Assembly (NCBI GenBank): GCA_007258455.2
Contig: VDFB02275574.1
Location: 1-64,000 of the forward strand
DNA length: 64,000 nt
Source of the DNA: Sequoia sempervirens
Lineage: Eukaryota; Streptophyta; Pinopsida; Cupressales; Cupressaceae
Reading direction: 5' to 3'
The notes beneath the pieces are model-generated. The model did not search any database and had not been told where the DNA came from. It saw nothing but the letters and a program-made list of their open reading frames with translations. Numbering within the stretch: the first letter of the stretch is position 1; each line of letters begins with the position of its first letter. This document shows, piece after piece, positions 45,899 through 58,439 of the stretch. The position numbers and the translations under genes were made by a program.

Positions 45899-48800
45899 TG
45901 AAATATCCCCCTTAAATTTTTTTCAATTTTTAGCACACAACACTTCACCCGTTTAGGTTAGTTTAACAAATATAACCAACTGAAAGTAACCCTTCACTTT
46001 CTGATCACCCAAATCCCAAGGTGGGCAAGGTGACAGCATATGGTGCGAGGGGCTCATTAGATGAAATCTGAAAGTCAAAGTACAATATTGCACGCGGCTA
46101 GCCGACCATGATAGAAATGTAAATGCTTAGGCAGTGAACCGACCATAAAGAGCTCTACCACTTATCCAACGGGAGCGGAAATGCAAATAGAAATGTAAGC
46201 AACTCAACCACCTATTTAGCAAGAGTGATGAAACAAACTGAAATGTAAAACAACTCGACCACTTATTCAATGGGAGTGAAATATACAAAGTATAAAGTGC
46301 AGAAATATTAAGATTGATCAGTACTACTGAAATCAGCGTTACAAAATGGATTCACATACAATGATATTATGATAATCTGAGCTCTCTAAACAACCCAAAA
46401 GTTAGACAATATTCATCATAACAAATATAAAGGTGAGCACCAAGGAAATATGGTAAAATGCTAAAATTATCATATCTGATATAAAAAATGCAGTGAACAG
46501 AAATTTAGACCAGCAAGCATAGAAATCACATAATGCTCATAACTCACTCCAAACACCTCTGATTGATCTGAAACTAAATGCAAATAAGAGCTAAGAGCTA
46601 GACAACCAAGACCACTTTGAGAGAGCACCACCAAACAGCTCATATTTTTGATGCACGCATCCCAATGCAGCTGAATGGAAAGTACAACCTCCATAACAAG
46701 GGGCGACCTAAACTAGAAATTCAAGAACTCACTCAAAAATCACGAAACTTTGAGCAGAGGGATGCCCTAGCAAGGGGAATCCTTAGAGCCAATACCCAAA
46801 ATGATAGAAAATTCACTTAATGAGATACAACCAAAAACATGCTTCAACCAAGCACAACCAGCAACTCCAAAATCAGAAAATATCAACAAAACAAACTCTG
46901 TGAAGCTCAATCTGCGACCTTTGGATGAAGAAGCAATCGCAAATCAGCTAGGTACTATCTCTCAAGCACAAAACTGATGTGGGCTAGTAGGTACGCGTTC
47001 CTCGAAGCAAGGGTTCTAAAATCAATTCAGCAGCACTTCGTTATGATGGGCAATGGATACCAAAAAAGGAGACAAAGCCCTGTATAAATAGCACTTCAAG
47101 CCAACCATTCAAATTCCATTTTCCCTCCAAAAAGGGATGCCCGAAACAAGAATATTAAATTATAATTTTAGAACACCTTTTGCCTCATCTCCCTAGGCGT
47201 CCACACGAGTCCCTCTTTGTAATATCCCTTTTTCATGAGCATTGGAGTTTTGAGTTTGGCAAATACCCAATTGATTGGTTGGCTCATTTCGTGATTTCAT
47301 GAAGGTATTCCTAGTATCATCATGGATATTTCTATTTATGGAAACCTTTATTTTATTATATAATATTATATTGCACTTTAGGAGTTGGTGATATTTTATA
47401 TTATTATAAAGTGCAATAATAAAATAATAAAATAATTCCTTCTAGAAGGCCGACTTGGGAAAGTTCTAGAAGGAGGCCAACCTCTTGAGGAAAAGAATAA
47501 ATAGACATGAGGAGCTCATTTCTCATCAGGTAGATTTGATGTTGTTGTTGTTGATTGTCAATTCATCTTGTGGAGCCTAGGGTTTCTGCAAATTGCTTCT
47601 TGTCATAGGAAATGAAAACTTCCTATTGATAGCAATTTTGAGGGTGTGAAATATCACTTGAATTATTGCAGTTGAGGGAGAGGTTACTTCAGATTCTCAT
47701 TTGTGCTACATTGCAAATTTTGTGGCCTTTGGCCAAATTTGAAGATAGAGATTTCATATCAGCTTATTGAGCATTTTGAAAGATTGCAAATCATCTTGTT
47801 AAAGTCTTATTTGAGGAATTGATTGATGAGAGGATTGCTGGCTCATAACCATTTCTTTAGGTATTGTGGAAAGACAATTTCATTAAGAAATCTGGGCGCA
47901 TATCTTCAGCCATTTCCAGTTTCAGTAAGAGCTGGTAGAGTTCATTTATCTGATCATTAAGGTCCCTAAAAGCTACGATCTCTTCTTATTCTTGGAGTGC
48001 CATATTTAGGGAGACATGGTAATGGTTTTTGAAGACAAAGGAGTGACTAAGAGGCTGCGTACAAATTCATTATAGAAGTCTGTTCTTAAGCAGCAGGGAC
48101 GGCATACTAAGGGGGTTCGATTTTCATGTTGAAGCCATTAAAAATCCTATAAAAAATTCAGAAGTCTTGGTTAGTGGGAGAGAAGGAAGGGCGCTGCATT
48201 TTTGGAACCTAATCAGCCACTATCAAGGAGAATCGAGCATCATTGTTCAGGCAACATTCATTCCCAGTTTTTGTTATCAGCCATCATTTCCCTCTTGAAG
48301 GAGCCACGATTTTGCTTGGAACCTATTCATCTTGGTTCGATTTTGTCTCCACCTTGGGTGCACTACATAGGAGGGTTATAGGATGAAGTTGGTTGCATTT
48401 TGGAGTACATAACAGCTGGAGATTATTTTATAATAATCTTTTATATCAGAACAGGGGCGACTGCTTCAGACATTCGCATTGGGCATTTGAGGCCATCACT
48501 CTTTGGGATATTGCTTGCATCTTCATTGGAGACTCAAGGAGACTTCAAGAACCAGGTTCCTTTGTTCATTTCATGCTATTACATGTCATCTAGTTGCATT
48601 TTAGGAAGTATTGCTGTAGGTGAGAGTTCATATCAGACTCAAGCATTCTAGCATATGTATGTAAGCCAAGAGTCTTGGCGTTTCATCTCATTGACATTGT
48701 AAGAAGATTGCATTATCAATAATACATTGAAGTTGGGAGTCCTTTATTTGAATCTAATTCATTTGAAATGTGTAAAAGGATGTATGCCAACTGTTTGGCA

Positions 48801-49605
48801 TAATGTCTAAGGGCTGTAGCTGCATATTTAGTCATGAAAAACTTCATCTATTGCATTTGAAAAGACAAAAAGAAATCTGCATTGCATCTAGGATCTTGTT
48901 TAATCATCATAGAAGCCATTTTGCAAGTGTCATATGCATTGGAAATCATTTGAAAACATTTATATCAGACTGAAATACTCAGACCAGCATACCACAACTT
49001 TGAAAACAAATTGTTTGACGAAATTACAAACTACAAATTGAGGCAAATTGAGATCAGTTTGAGCAAGGCTCATTACACTCTTTTAAAACAACTTGTAGTC
49101 ACACACCTAGGCATAGGGGTCCAAAAATGACATTAAAATATATATTGTGATTTAAATTATTAAACTTGCCAAAACGAGCTCAAAAGTGTCGAAGACCAAA
49201 CTGCCAATTCTACCCTGTCAAAAATAGAAACTGCACTGAACTGCTGAACTGCTGCTAAGAATAGCACTGCCACAAATAGCACTTACTAAAAATAGCATAC
49301 TGCTAAAAATAGTAAATCCAAACTCATTTTGAGCACAAACCGGGCAACCGTCGCAACTTACTAAAAATAGCAAGTCTGAAAAAAGTCACCTGATGCAGAT
49401 GCATGTTACACCATTTTGAAGCTCTCTGAAAACCCAGAAAGACCCAGAAACCTCTCTACAAAACTCTTGCATGCAAACCCCTGAAAGCACAAAAAAAACC
49501 TCCTAGAAACAGGAAACCCTAATTTCCACTTCCGACTAACCTACGAGCCTTCGGGATAGGCTAACGGTCATCAAAAGAGACTACTGCCAAGAAGGGGACA
49601 TTACA
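45899..49605 (-). repeat. 5' LTR of the minus-strand Gypsy element, with nested solo LTR
   Basis: Aligns with 40137-41973 except for the insertion 47218-49077 and its duplicated pentamer; the remaining length is 1842 bp. It has many more differences from its partner than the LTR pairs of the other elements, so this insertion is older. Confidence 0.9.
47218..49077 (+). mobile_element. Solo LTR, 1860 bp, inside another LTR
   Basis: Runs from TGTAATATCCCTTTTTC to GGCTCATTACA. It is flanked by CTCTT at 47213-47217 and 49078-49082. The partner LTR at 41440-41470 shows the uninterrupted target. It contains no gene; open frames at 48393-48651 have no family features. Orientation is from the TGTAAT start; the family differs from the other LTRs here. 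Confidence 0.9.
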
Positions 49606-49610
49606 CTCTC

Positions 49611-49719
49611 ATGCTCGCTAGCTAGGTCTTCAACATCAAGTTCAGCAAGGTGAGAAGTGGAAGCATCCAAGTCAATATGCTCTAGTTCAATATCGCACTT
49701 CCTTGTGTCCCCTTGCTTG
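49611..49719 (-). pseudogene. Upstream half of the split coding remnant
   Basis: Continues the frame described at 40026-40136, and is cut on its 5' side by the LTR that begins at 49720. Confidence 0.5.
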
Positions 49720-50124
49720 TGTTGGTGTGAATAAATGTCTTGTACCTAGCTAATTCACTCACTAGGTAATTAGGGGACATATTCACATGTTTACTTAGGA
49801 TATAAGATTCTTTATAGAAGTCTTAGTTGGCTTTTCTAGAACTTATCTTATCTAGCTTGTAATGCTTGATTCCTAGATAGTTAGTTTGTTAGTTGTGACA
49901 TGTTATAGGATTACGACACTTGTCATAATCTTGTCTAATCCTATCTCTCTACCTTGCCTTTATAAGCAAGGCATCTTATGTACATTTGCATATTCAACTA
50001 TTATTCAATAATATTCATCTCGCATTGTTGAAGCAAGTATTCTTCTCATTTTCTCTCTTGCGGAAGATATTTTGGTCTAGCAATTGTTCCTAGGGGTGTC
50101 GGGGAGCCACCATTAACTCCCACA
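49720..50124 (+). repeat. 5' LTR of the gag-only element
   Basis: 405 bp, TGTTGGTGTG to CTCCCACA. It shares with the Copia LTR at 13343 the opening words and the TATA region between CCTTGC and GCAAGG (about 49964-49983). Confidence 0.88.
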
Positions 50125-50136
50125 TGGTATCAGAGC
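50125..50136 (+). other. Primer-binding site, initiator tRNA-Met type
   Basis: TGGTATCAGAGC, a perfect match to the common plant site, directly after the LTR. Confidence 0.88.
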
Positions 50137-50962
50137 TCCAATATTGCAGATTCCTTCCCAAATCTGAGGGTTTCACTTTGGCTTCAAGATTTTGTTGGAT
50201 GCATTTTGGAGTTTCAAGGACCTCACGGTTGAATCCTGGGCATCAAAGAAAGTTAGGTTTGCCTTTCATTTCGTCTAATTTGGTTATGTTTTGCCTAATC
50301 TATAAGGGTTTGAAAAAGTGTGAAGAGTAGCTAATTCAGGAAGTCGCTGATTTTTCGGAGCACTTTGGACCCAAATTGGCATCACCATTGCGTTCAAGAG
50401 GCCGATCAGACGAATTTTAACTATAAATTCATTCGTTTTCGGTAAAGTTGTTTTTGGGGCAAAAACTTTTTTGCTCGAGTAGGCCATATGGCCTCCCGAG
50501 TGGTACAGTTGTCATTATTTTATTTCACAAAAAAATATTTCTGCAATTTTTATCAAAAAATTTGGGGCAAATTTTGTACCGAGAAAAAAAAAATTGTAGT
50601 CTCGGGCAATATATTTCAGGGTTTATTAAATATTTGGGCAGAAATTTTTAATTGTCTGCAGTAGTACACCGACTGTCGGCTTTTCTGCAGCCGTACATAA
50701 ACTGCAGTAGGCATTCATCTCAGACATTGACATCGAGTACAATTTCTAAATATTTATAGGTTGTCTTCTCAGCTGGCGGATGGTACTTTGGTTGGTTTAC
50801 ATATTTTACTTTATTTTGTTAAACAAATTCAACCGTCGACTTGCATTTGTATCGATCGTTTTTTTTTTTTGCATTAAAACTTTTGTAAGATTTAAAAATC
50901 CAATCATATTTATTTAAGTCGGCGGGTTTGTTGTGAAGAGCTAACGGGTTTGTTGTAAATAA
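50137..50962 (+). other. Leader of the gag-only element, upstream part
   Basis: No gene. It resembles the leader of the Copia element (CATTGCGTTCAAGAGG, GGGGCAAAAAC). It is interrupted after AATAA at 50958-50962 by the Gypsy element. Confidence 0.6.
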
Positions 50963-52298
50963 TGTCATGTCCCCTTCCAGTTGACATCTCTCAGAGCTTA
51001 TGATTAGCCTATTATGCGACCCTCATAGGCTAATAGGATGGATAGAGGGTCTTGATGGAGCTTGGCTTGGCTTCGGTTGTCAAAGTTTTACCAGTTGGCT
51101 TTCGTTCGGGCTCATTCGGACACCATTTGCCTGAATTGCTATTTTTAGCAGTATGGTTTGGTCATGTGCAGAATCACTCACTTATTCGCCAGCTTCAGAC
51201 GGTTCGTGAATCGGACATATTTTGAGGGAGATATTAATATTTTAATTGATTAATTAAATATTAATTATTCGGAGCTTATATTATAAAGTTATAATATTTT
51301 AATATTATAACTTAAGTGATTTGTTCAAGGGGGTCGACCATCATTGAAGGGGCCACTTTTAATTATAATTTATAATTAAAAGTGAGATTGAAAACTATTG
51401 AAAAATTAAAAAGAAAAGTTCGAATTTATTTAAATGATGGCTAATTGAGAAAAGTCGAACTTTTGAGAAGTTATAAGGGTTTTCATTGGGATTTGAGCTC
51501 ATTATGATTGAAATCGAATTTTTGCTGACTTTTTCTTCTGAGAACAAAGCCAAGGGTTCTAGTTTTCGACTTGCATTGGAGAACGTGCAATCTTCAGTGT
51601 GTGCAGTTCAGAGGCTGTGAAATATCAGCTGATTTATTGCCAGTCAAAGAGATAGCTTCATTCAGAGGTTATCATAGAGTTTAATCAAAGATTTATCTTC
51701 AGGGTTTGGATTTGGAAAATCATCCGGCAGTCAGTTATTTAGAGGCGCCTATCTTCTCCCAAGATTTGGATACTCATTTCTTAAGGGCAGTACACATTTA
51801 TTGCTGCTGCATTAGATCCGTACCTTGCTGCTGCAGGGCCATACCAGCAGGTACAAGGCCGTACTTTTTCATCCTGAGCAAAGCGCCTTCATTCTTGGCA
51901 TTTTGGCTTGTTCAGCAGGGGTGCATATCCATCTAGCATCATCTGCAAACATTTAACGGAGGGAGAAAGTGGATTATTATTATAGCCGTACCAATTCATG
52001 GTTATCCCAGGCGGCTGCAACTTCCAGGTTTTTAATCAATAAAGTTGTTGTTTTCTTATCTGCATGTTAGCGGATCTTATTTGTAATCATTCTAGAAGAT
52101 TAATAAATAGTCTGGCATCAGGAGATTTAGTATATTCTATCATTTCCAGAGTTGTATTATTTTATTTAAATTTATTTAGCAATTTCTTTCAAAATTGCAA
52201 TTTCCATCTGTTATGCAAAAACACCAAAAAAACCAAAATACACAAAAACAATCAAAAACACACAGTTTCAGAAGTTAGCGGGAACAGGGGTTTCTACA
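50963..52298 (+). repeat. 5' LTR of the nested Gypsy chromovirus
   Basis: TGTCATGTCCCCTTCC to GGTTTCTACA. It contains the start-proximal hairpin TTAGCCTAT/ATAGGCTAA (51004-51012, 51025-51033) and a longer AT-rich stem with 14-bp arms around three bases at 51354-51384. AATAAA words near 52035 and 52108 could serve as polyadenylation signals. Confidence 0.94.
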
Positions 52299-52299
52299 G

Positions 52300-52311
52300 T
52301 GGTATCAGAGC
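52300..52311 (+). other. Primer-binding site of the nested Gypsy element
   Basis: TGGTATCAGAGC, one base after the LTR end; initiator tRNA-Met type. Confidence 0.9.
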
Positions 52312-52437
52312 TAAATCCTGCCATCCTGAGGGTTTAGCAATCTTATGCAGCCACAAGAGGTTGGGCCACACAGGTATTATACTCGCAGGAGAGCCTTGAT
52401 TGACAGGCAATAGGGTTTGATCAGGCAGCCGGAAAAC

Positions 52438-55400
52438 ATGGCTGACAGAACAGATATTCCTAGAATAGATATTCCTCAAAACCCTAGGGATCAGGACGAT
52501 GCAGAGGTTCTACACGCTCTCAGAGATTTACGAGCAGGTCAGCGGCAGTCTAACGATGTGCTACAGCAGTTCACAATGGCACTCCAGAGGTTAGGTACGC
52601 CAAGGAGACCATCACCACATCGTGATGAGGACAGGAGTGATGCAGGATCGCGGAGAGCACCTAGGACTATTTCACGGACGGCAGACAGGCCAACTAGGCC
52701 TACTTTTGTGAGACAGGAGGCCGATGAGGCTATTGCAGGTGAGGAGCATGAGGAGTTGTTCGCAGATACACTTATGGCAGCGAACGAGGAGTGGGAGTTA
52801 GTACCACCTGATGTCAGAGAGAGGATTACCTTTGACAGATTCATTACACAGAGGAGAGAACATCACAGAGGTCGACAGGATTGGAGACCTAGACACCAGA
52901 ATAATGATTTGAAGCATGCTACCAACAGACTCACTCTAGCGATGTTCGACGGTAGTGGCAAGGTTACAGCCCAGGCCTGGATCAGTAAGCTAGACACCTT
53001 CCTCACATTATGTCCTATGGCTGAGAGGGATGCTATCAGGTATGCGACATTGCATCTTGAGGGGGTAGCTTACGACTGGTGGCACCATGGGATGGTGACA
53101 CTCCAGCACGATCGGATCACCTCATATCAGGAGTTCGTTGACAGGTTGGTGGAACGATTTGACAGGAAGGATCCAGAATCCTATTTCAGAGATTTGGCTC
53201 AGTTGTGACAGAGTGGCAGTTTGGAGTCTTACATAGGTGACTTCCAGCGACTGTCAGTTATGGTTCCTAATATATCAGAGAGGCGTCTTGTAGTGCTTTT
53301 CATGGAGGGACTGACGGAACCATTAAGAGGTTGGATCAAAGCCTTTGATCCTCCTTCGTTACAGGAAGCTATGAAGAAGGCGCGTAGCATGGAGTTGGCA
53401 GCACCATCCAGCAGATTTAACTCCAGAAGCAATTCTTCATTCAGGGACAATAAGGGCTTCAACAAAAACAGAGAGAAATCAGATTTTAGGAATGATTCAA
53501 AGGGAAAATCAACAGCACCACCCTTGGATCGCGAGGCTCTTAACGATCTACGCAGGAAGAAGCTTTGCTTCTACTGCAAAGGTCCCTATGATGCCAACCA
53601 TGATTGTCCTTTGCGGCCTAAGGGCAAGGCAAATCGAGTGATGTGGGCTTATTACGAGGAGTCGGAATCTGAGAATTCCGAACAGCAGGAGAGTTCTGAG
53701 GAGTCAGAGTCAGAGGCCTCAGAGCCTAAGGCAGAGGCAAAGTCAGAGCTTCAGATTCAGGAGGCACGACTATCTAGCATTCAGCAGGAAGGTTCATTCA
53801 GACTTCGTAGAGTTTTGGCAGGACAAAGGGTCATTACCCTTCTTGATACAGGAGCCACACACAATTTCATTGATGCTAGATTTGTGGAAAAGCGCGGACT
53901 CATAATTGAGGAGTTCGAAGGCATTAGAGTTAAGGTGGCAAACGGTTACACTCTCAGGTGTGATCGAATGATTAAGGATCTCCCCTTGCGATTGAACAAC
54001 TATGAGTTCAAGGCTGATTATTACGTGGTGAACATGGGGGATATCGATTTAGTCTTGGGCATGAAGTGGCTTCATTCCCTTGAGGAAGTCACTCTTTGTC
54101 TCAAAGACATGGAGATTCATTTTGATGTCGATGGGAAGACACATATCCTGAAGGCCATTCGGGACAGCAATGTAAAGACTATTTCCTTTCGTCGGATGGA
54201 GAGGCTCATGCGACATGACATGGTAGAGTGGGCTGTCGAGTGCACATTGGCACCTATATAGGAGGGACAGCACAAGACGGAGTATCATCCTGACATTCAA
54301 CTGTTGAGAGTCAAGCATGAGAAGGTATTCAGTGATATTCCGCCAGAGAGACCTCCAGACAGGGGCATTGAGCACATTATAGAGCTTGAGGAGGGCGCTA
54401 AGCCCGTCATGATTACTCCTTAAAGGCATCCTAAGAGGTTGAAGGATGAGATAGAGAAGACGATCAAGGAGTTGCTTGCTATGGGTCACATTCAACCTAG
54501 TAAATCACCATTCGCTTCTTCAGTTGTTCTGGTGAAGAAGAAGGATGGCACCCTTCGCATGTGCATAGATTACAGTCTTGAATAAGAGGACTATCAAAAA
54601 TAGGTACCCAATACCTCGTATAGATGAGCTTATTGATGAGCTCCATGGTGCATGCTATTTCACGAAGATAGACTTGAGATCAGGATATCACCAGATCAGA
54701 GTTCGTGAGCAAGATGTAGAGAAGACTGTTTTTCATTGTCATTGTGGGCACTTCGAGTTTGTGGTGATGCCATTTGTGCTAACCAACGCGCCAGCTACTT
54801 TTCAGTCCACCATGAACAAGGTCTTCCATTCACAACTGAGGAGATATGTACTTGTCTTCTTCGATGACATTCTTATTTACAACAGGACTTGGCAGGAGCA
54901 TTTGGCTCATCTGGAGACCGTGCTCAGTATTTTGGAGAGGGAGTCCTTGTTACGCCAAGGAGTCCAAATGTGATTTGGGGATGACCGAGTTGCTCTACTT
55001 AGGTCATATCATCAGTGCAGAGGGAGTACGGATGGATCCTGAGAAGATCCGCGCTATTATAGATTGGCCTACTCCGGCGAACCTTACACAGCTGCGAGGA
55101 TTTCTTGGTTTGTGTGGGTTTTATCGCAGATTCGTGAATGGTTATTCACGTCATGCAGCACCTATGACGGACTTGTTAAAAAAAGGTGCATTCTGTTGGA
55201 CTCCTGAGGCACAGGAGTGTTTTGTGAGGTTCAAGGCGCTGATGACTACGTGTCCAATGTTGGCACTACCAGATTTTTCGAAGCCTTTTGAGCTTCAGTG
55301 CGATGCTTCTGGTGAGGCCATTGGAGCGGTGCTTATGCAGGACAAGCACCCTATTGTGTATGAGAGTCGTAAACTCAGAGGGCCAAAGAGGCTCTACAGT

Positions 55401-57071
55401 ATTTATGATAAGGAGATGCTAGCTATAATGCATGCCTTGGCAAAGTTCAGGCAATATCTCGTGGGCAGTAAGTTCTGCATTAAAACTGACCACAACAGTT
55501 TGAGGCATTTCCTGGGGCAGCGAGATCTCAATGATCGTCAGCAGAAGTGGGTGAGTAAATTGCAGGCATATGACTTTGATATCTCTTACATCAAAGGCAC
55601 CCAGAATGTAGTGGCTGACAGCCTCTCACGCAGGCCTTATCTGAACTCTATGGTTCACATTACTGAGGATTGGAGGCATTTGATTGTGGTAGAGTATGCC
55701 AAGGATACTTGGGCATCCAGTATTGTTGAGGGATTGATGATTGACACCAGATACACGCTTGTGAATGACTTGATCATTTACAAGAACAGGATTTATTTGA
55801 TCCCAGGTTCAGAGATGAAGAACACTATCATGCGAGCCTTTCATGATGTACCTACAGCAGGACATCCCGGGTACTTCAAAACATACAAACAGATTCGGGA
55901 GAGATTTACATGGAAAGGACTCAAGGCGGATGTTCTTCAGTATGTGCGTGAGTGCCCTATTTGTCAGCAAAACAAGCAGGAGAACACGTATCCGGCAAGA
56001 TTATTGCAGCCACTCCCGATTCTTGACAGGAAGTGGGAATGCCTGTCGATAGATTTCATTACGGGCTTGCCTAAAGCCCAAGGACGGATTGCATATATGT
56101 AGTTGTGGATCGGCTGACGAAGTATGCCCACTTCTTTCCGATTACCACTACTTACACAGCTACACAGGTAGCAGAGGTCTTCTTCCATGAGGTATTCAGA
56201 CTATATGGGTTGCCTCAAAGCATAGTGAGCGACAGGGATAGTCGGTTCTTGAGTCACTTCTAGCAGGAGGTGTTCAGACTTTGTGGGACCGAGCTTACAC
56301 CAAGCACCAGTTACCACCCGCAGACCGATGGTCAGACGGAGATAGTGAATAAATGGGTGGAAGGTTACCTCAGGAACTATATTGCAAGGCAGCAAAAGGC
56401 GTGGGTCAAGTGGATATATCTGTGCGAGTATTGCTATAATACTACCTTCCACATGACCATTCAGATGTCCCCCTTCATGGCCTTGTACGGTTATGAGGCG
56501 CCTAGCTTTCTGGATTTGCTACTGAGCGACAGTAGAGTGCCGAGTGCCAGAGATTTATTGCAGGAGAGTCAGTACATATATGAGGGCTCTCAAGGAGAAT
56601 ATTGCTAAGGCACAGAATCAGCAGAAGCAGTACGCAGATCAGAAGAGGACAGAGAGGTCTTTTGAGGTGGGAGACATGGTTTATCTTATGCTGCAGCCCT
56701 ACCGTCAGTCTACTCTTAGGAAGAGTGGTTCAGAGAAGCTTAAGCCACGATATTATGGTCCTTTCAGGATTGAGGCGTGTTGGAGAGGTGGCTTATGAGC
56801 TAGAGCTTCCAGCAAGAGCAAGGTCCACAATGTTTTTCACGTGTCACATCTCAAGAAGGCGTTGGGACACCGTGTGGTACCTTCGGCAGTTTTACCTCCC
56901 TTAGATGATGAGGGAAAGTTGATTCTAGTACCTGAGTCTATCCTGGAGTACAGAAAGAGACAGTTGCGTAGGAGGACTATCAGGGAATATTTGGTGAAAT
57001 GGAGAGATTTGCCAGTGGAGGATGCTACGTGGGAGAGATATCTTGCAGCATCCGGAGTTGAGATTGCTTGA
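52438..57071 (+). pseudogene. Gypsy chromovirus gag-pol remnant
   Basis: One polyprotein from the ATG at 52438 to the TGA at 57069. Gag: capsid WWHHGMVTLQHD (about 53080), FMEGLTEPLRGWIKAFDPP (about 53300), knuckle CFYCKGPYDANHDC (about 53568). Protease: LLDTGATHNFID (about 53840). Reverse transcriptase: YPIPRIDELIDELHG, KIDLRSGYHQIR, FFDDILIY (about 54860). RNase H: CDASGEAIGAVLMQ, TDHNSLRHFLGQ, ending DSLSRRP. Integrase: H2C2 region (HPGYFKTY...CPICQQ), core SIDFITGLP, PQTDGQTE and following. Chromodomain: EYLVKWRDLPVEDATWE (about 56988). Damage: TGA at 53206-53208, TAG at 54259-54261, TAA near 54421, a two-base loss near 54567, shifts near 54955 and 56090, a stop near 56263, further shifts near 56575 and 56775. 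Several stops could come from CGA or CAG codons by C-to-T change. Confidence 0.93.
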
Positions 57072-57084
57072 GGACAAGCAATTT

Positions 57085-57098
57085 CAGGAGGGGCGGAC
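57085..57098 (+). other. Polypurine tract of the nested Gypsy element
   Basis: CAGGAGGGGCGGAC immediately before the 3' LTR. The minus-strand element at 40137-49605 has the related GGAGGGCGGAC. Confidence 0.8.
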
Positions 57099-58434
57099 TG
57101 TCATGTCCCCTTCCAGTTGACATCTCTCAGAGCTTATGATTAGCCTATTATGCGACCCTCGTAGGCTAATAGGATGGATAGAGGGTCTTGATGGAGCTTG
57201 GCTTGGCTTCGGTTGTCAGAGTTTTACTAGTTGGCTTTCGTTCGGGCTCATTCGGACACCATTTGCCTAAATTGCTATTTTTAGCAGTATGGTTTGATCA
57301 TGTGCAAAATCACTCACTTATTCGCCAGCTTCAGACGGTTCGTGAATCGGACATATTTTGAGGGAGATATTAATATTTTAATTGATTAATTAAATATTAA
57401 TTATTCGGAGCTTATATTATAAAGTTATAATATTTTAATATTATAACTTAAGTGATTTGTTCAAGGGAGTCGACCATCATTGAAGGGGCCACTTTTAATT
57501 ATAATTTATAATTAAAAGTGAGATTGAAAACTATTGAAAAATTAAAAAGAAAAGTTCGAATTTATTTAAATGATGGCTAATTGAGAAAAGTCGAACTTTT
57601 GAGGAGTTTTAAGGGTTTTCATTGGGATTTGAGCTCATTATGATTGAAATCGAATTTTTGCTAACTTTTTCTTCTGAGAACAAAGCCAAGGGTTCCAGTT
57701 TTCGACTTGCATTGGAGAACGTGCAATCTTCAGTGTGTGCAGTTCAGAGGCTGTGAAATATCAGCTGATTTATTGCCAGTCAAAGAGATAGCTTCATTCA
57801 AAGGTTATCATAGAGTTTAATCAGAGATTTATCTTCAGGGTTTGGATTTGGAAAATCATCCGGCAGTCAGTTATTCAGAGGCGCCTATCTTCTCCCAAGA
57901 TTTGGATACTCATTTCTTAAGGGCCGTACACATTTATTGCCGCTGCATCAGATCCGTACCTTGCTGTTGTAGGTCCGTACCAACAGGTACAAGGCCGTAC
58001 TTTTTCATCTTGAGCAAAGCGCCTTCATTCTTGGCATTCTGGCTTGTTCAGCAAGGGTGCATATCCATCTAGCATCATCTGCAAACATTTAACGGAGGGA
58101 GAAAATGGATTATTATTATAGCCATACCAATTCATGGTTATCCTAGGCGGTTGCAACTTCCAGGTTTTTAATCAATAAAGTTGTTGTTTTCTTATCTGCA
58201 TGTTAGCGGATCTTATTTGTAATCATTCTAGAAGATTAATAAATAGTCTGGCATCAGGAGATTCAGTATATTCTATCATTTCCAGAGTTGTATTATTTTA
58301 TTTAAATTTATTTAGCAATTTCTTTCAAAATCGCAATTTCCATCTGTTATGCAAAAACACCAAAAAAACCAAAATACACAAAAACAATCAAAAACACACA
58401 GTTTCAGAAGTTAGCGGGAACAGGGGTTTCTACA
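57099..58434 (+). repeat. 3' LTR of the nested Gypsy chromovirus
   Basis: 1336 bp, same length as the 5' LTR, no indels seen. The start-proximal hairpin is kept, with one pair changed from T-A to a T-G wobble (57148/57161). Confidence 0.94.
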
Positions 58435-58439
58435 AATAA

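Larger units (their letters stand above)
40137..49605 (-). mobile_element. Gypsy element with chromodomain, integrase core deleted
   Basis: Both LTRs end in TG/CA, and the flanking pentamers are CTCTC at 40132-40136 and 49606-49610, so the borders are certain. On the minus strand the order is 5' LTR (45899-49605, enlarged by a solo LTR), primer-binding site, gag, protease, reverse transcriptase, RNase H, integrase zinc region, chromodomain, polypurine tract (GGAGGGCGGAC) and 3' LTR (40137-41973). The integrase catalytic core is missing. Excluding the nested solo LTR and its extra pentamer the element is about 7.6 kb. Confidence 0.92.
50963..58434 (+). mobile_element. Complete Gypsy chromovirus, 7.5 kb, decayed
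   Basis: Two LTRs of 1336 bp each, target duplication AATAA on both sides (50958-50962 and 58435-58439), initiator-Met primer-binding site, gag-pol with a C-terminal chromodomain-like segment, and polypurine tract. By eye the LTRs differ at about 31 sites (about 2.3 percent), nearly all transitions. It is the youngest-looking full element of the window together with the Copia element. Confidence 0.95.
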
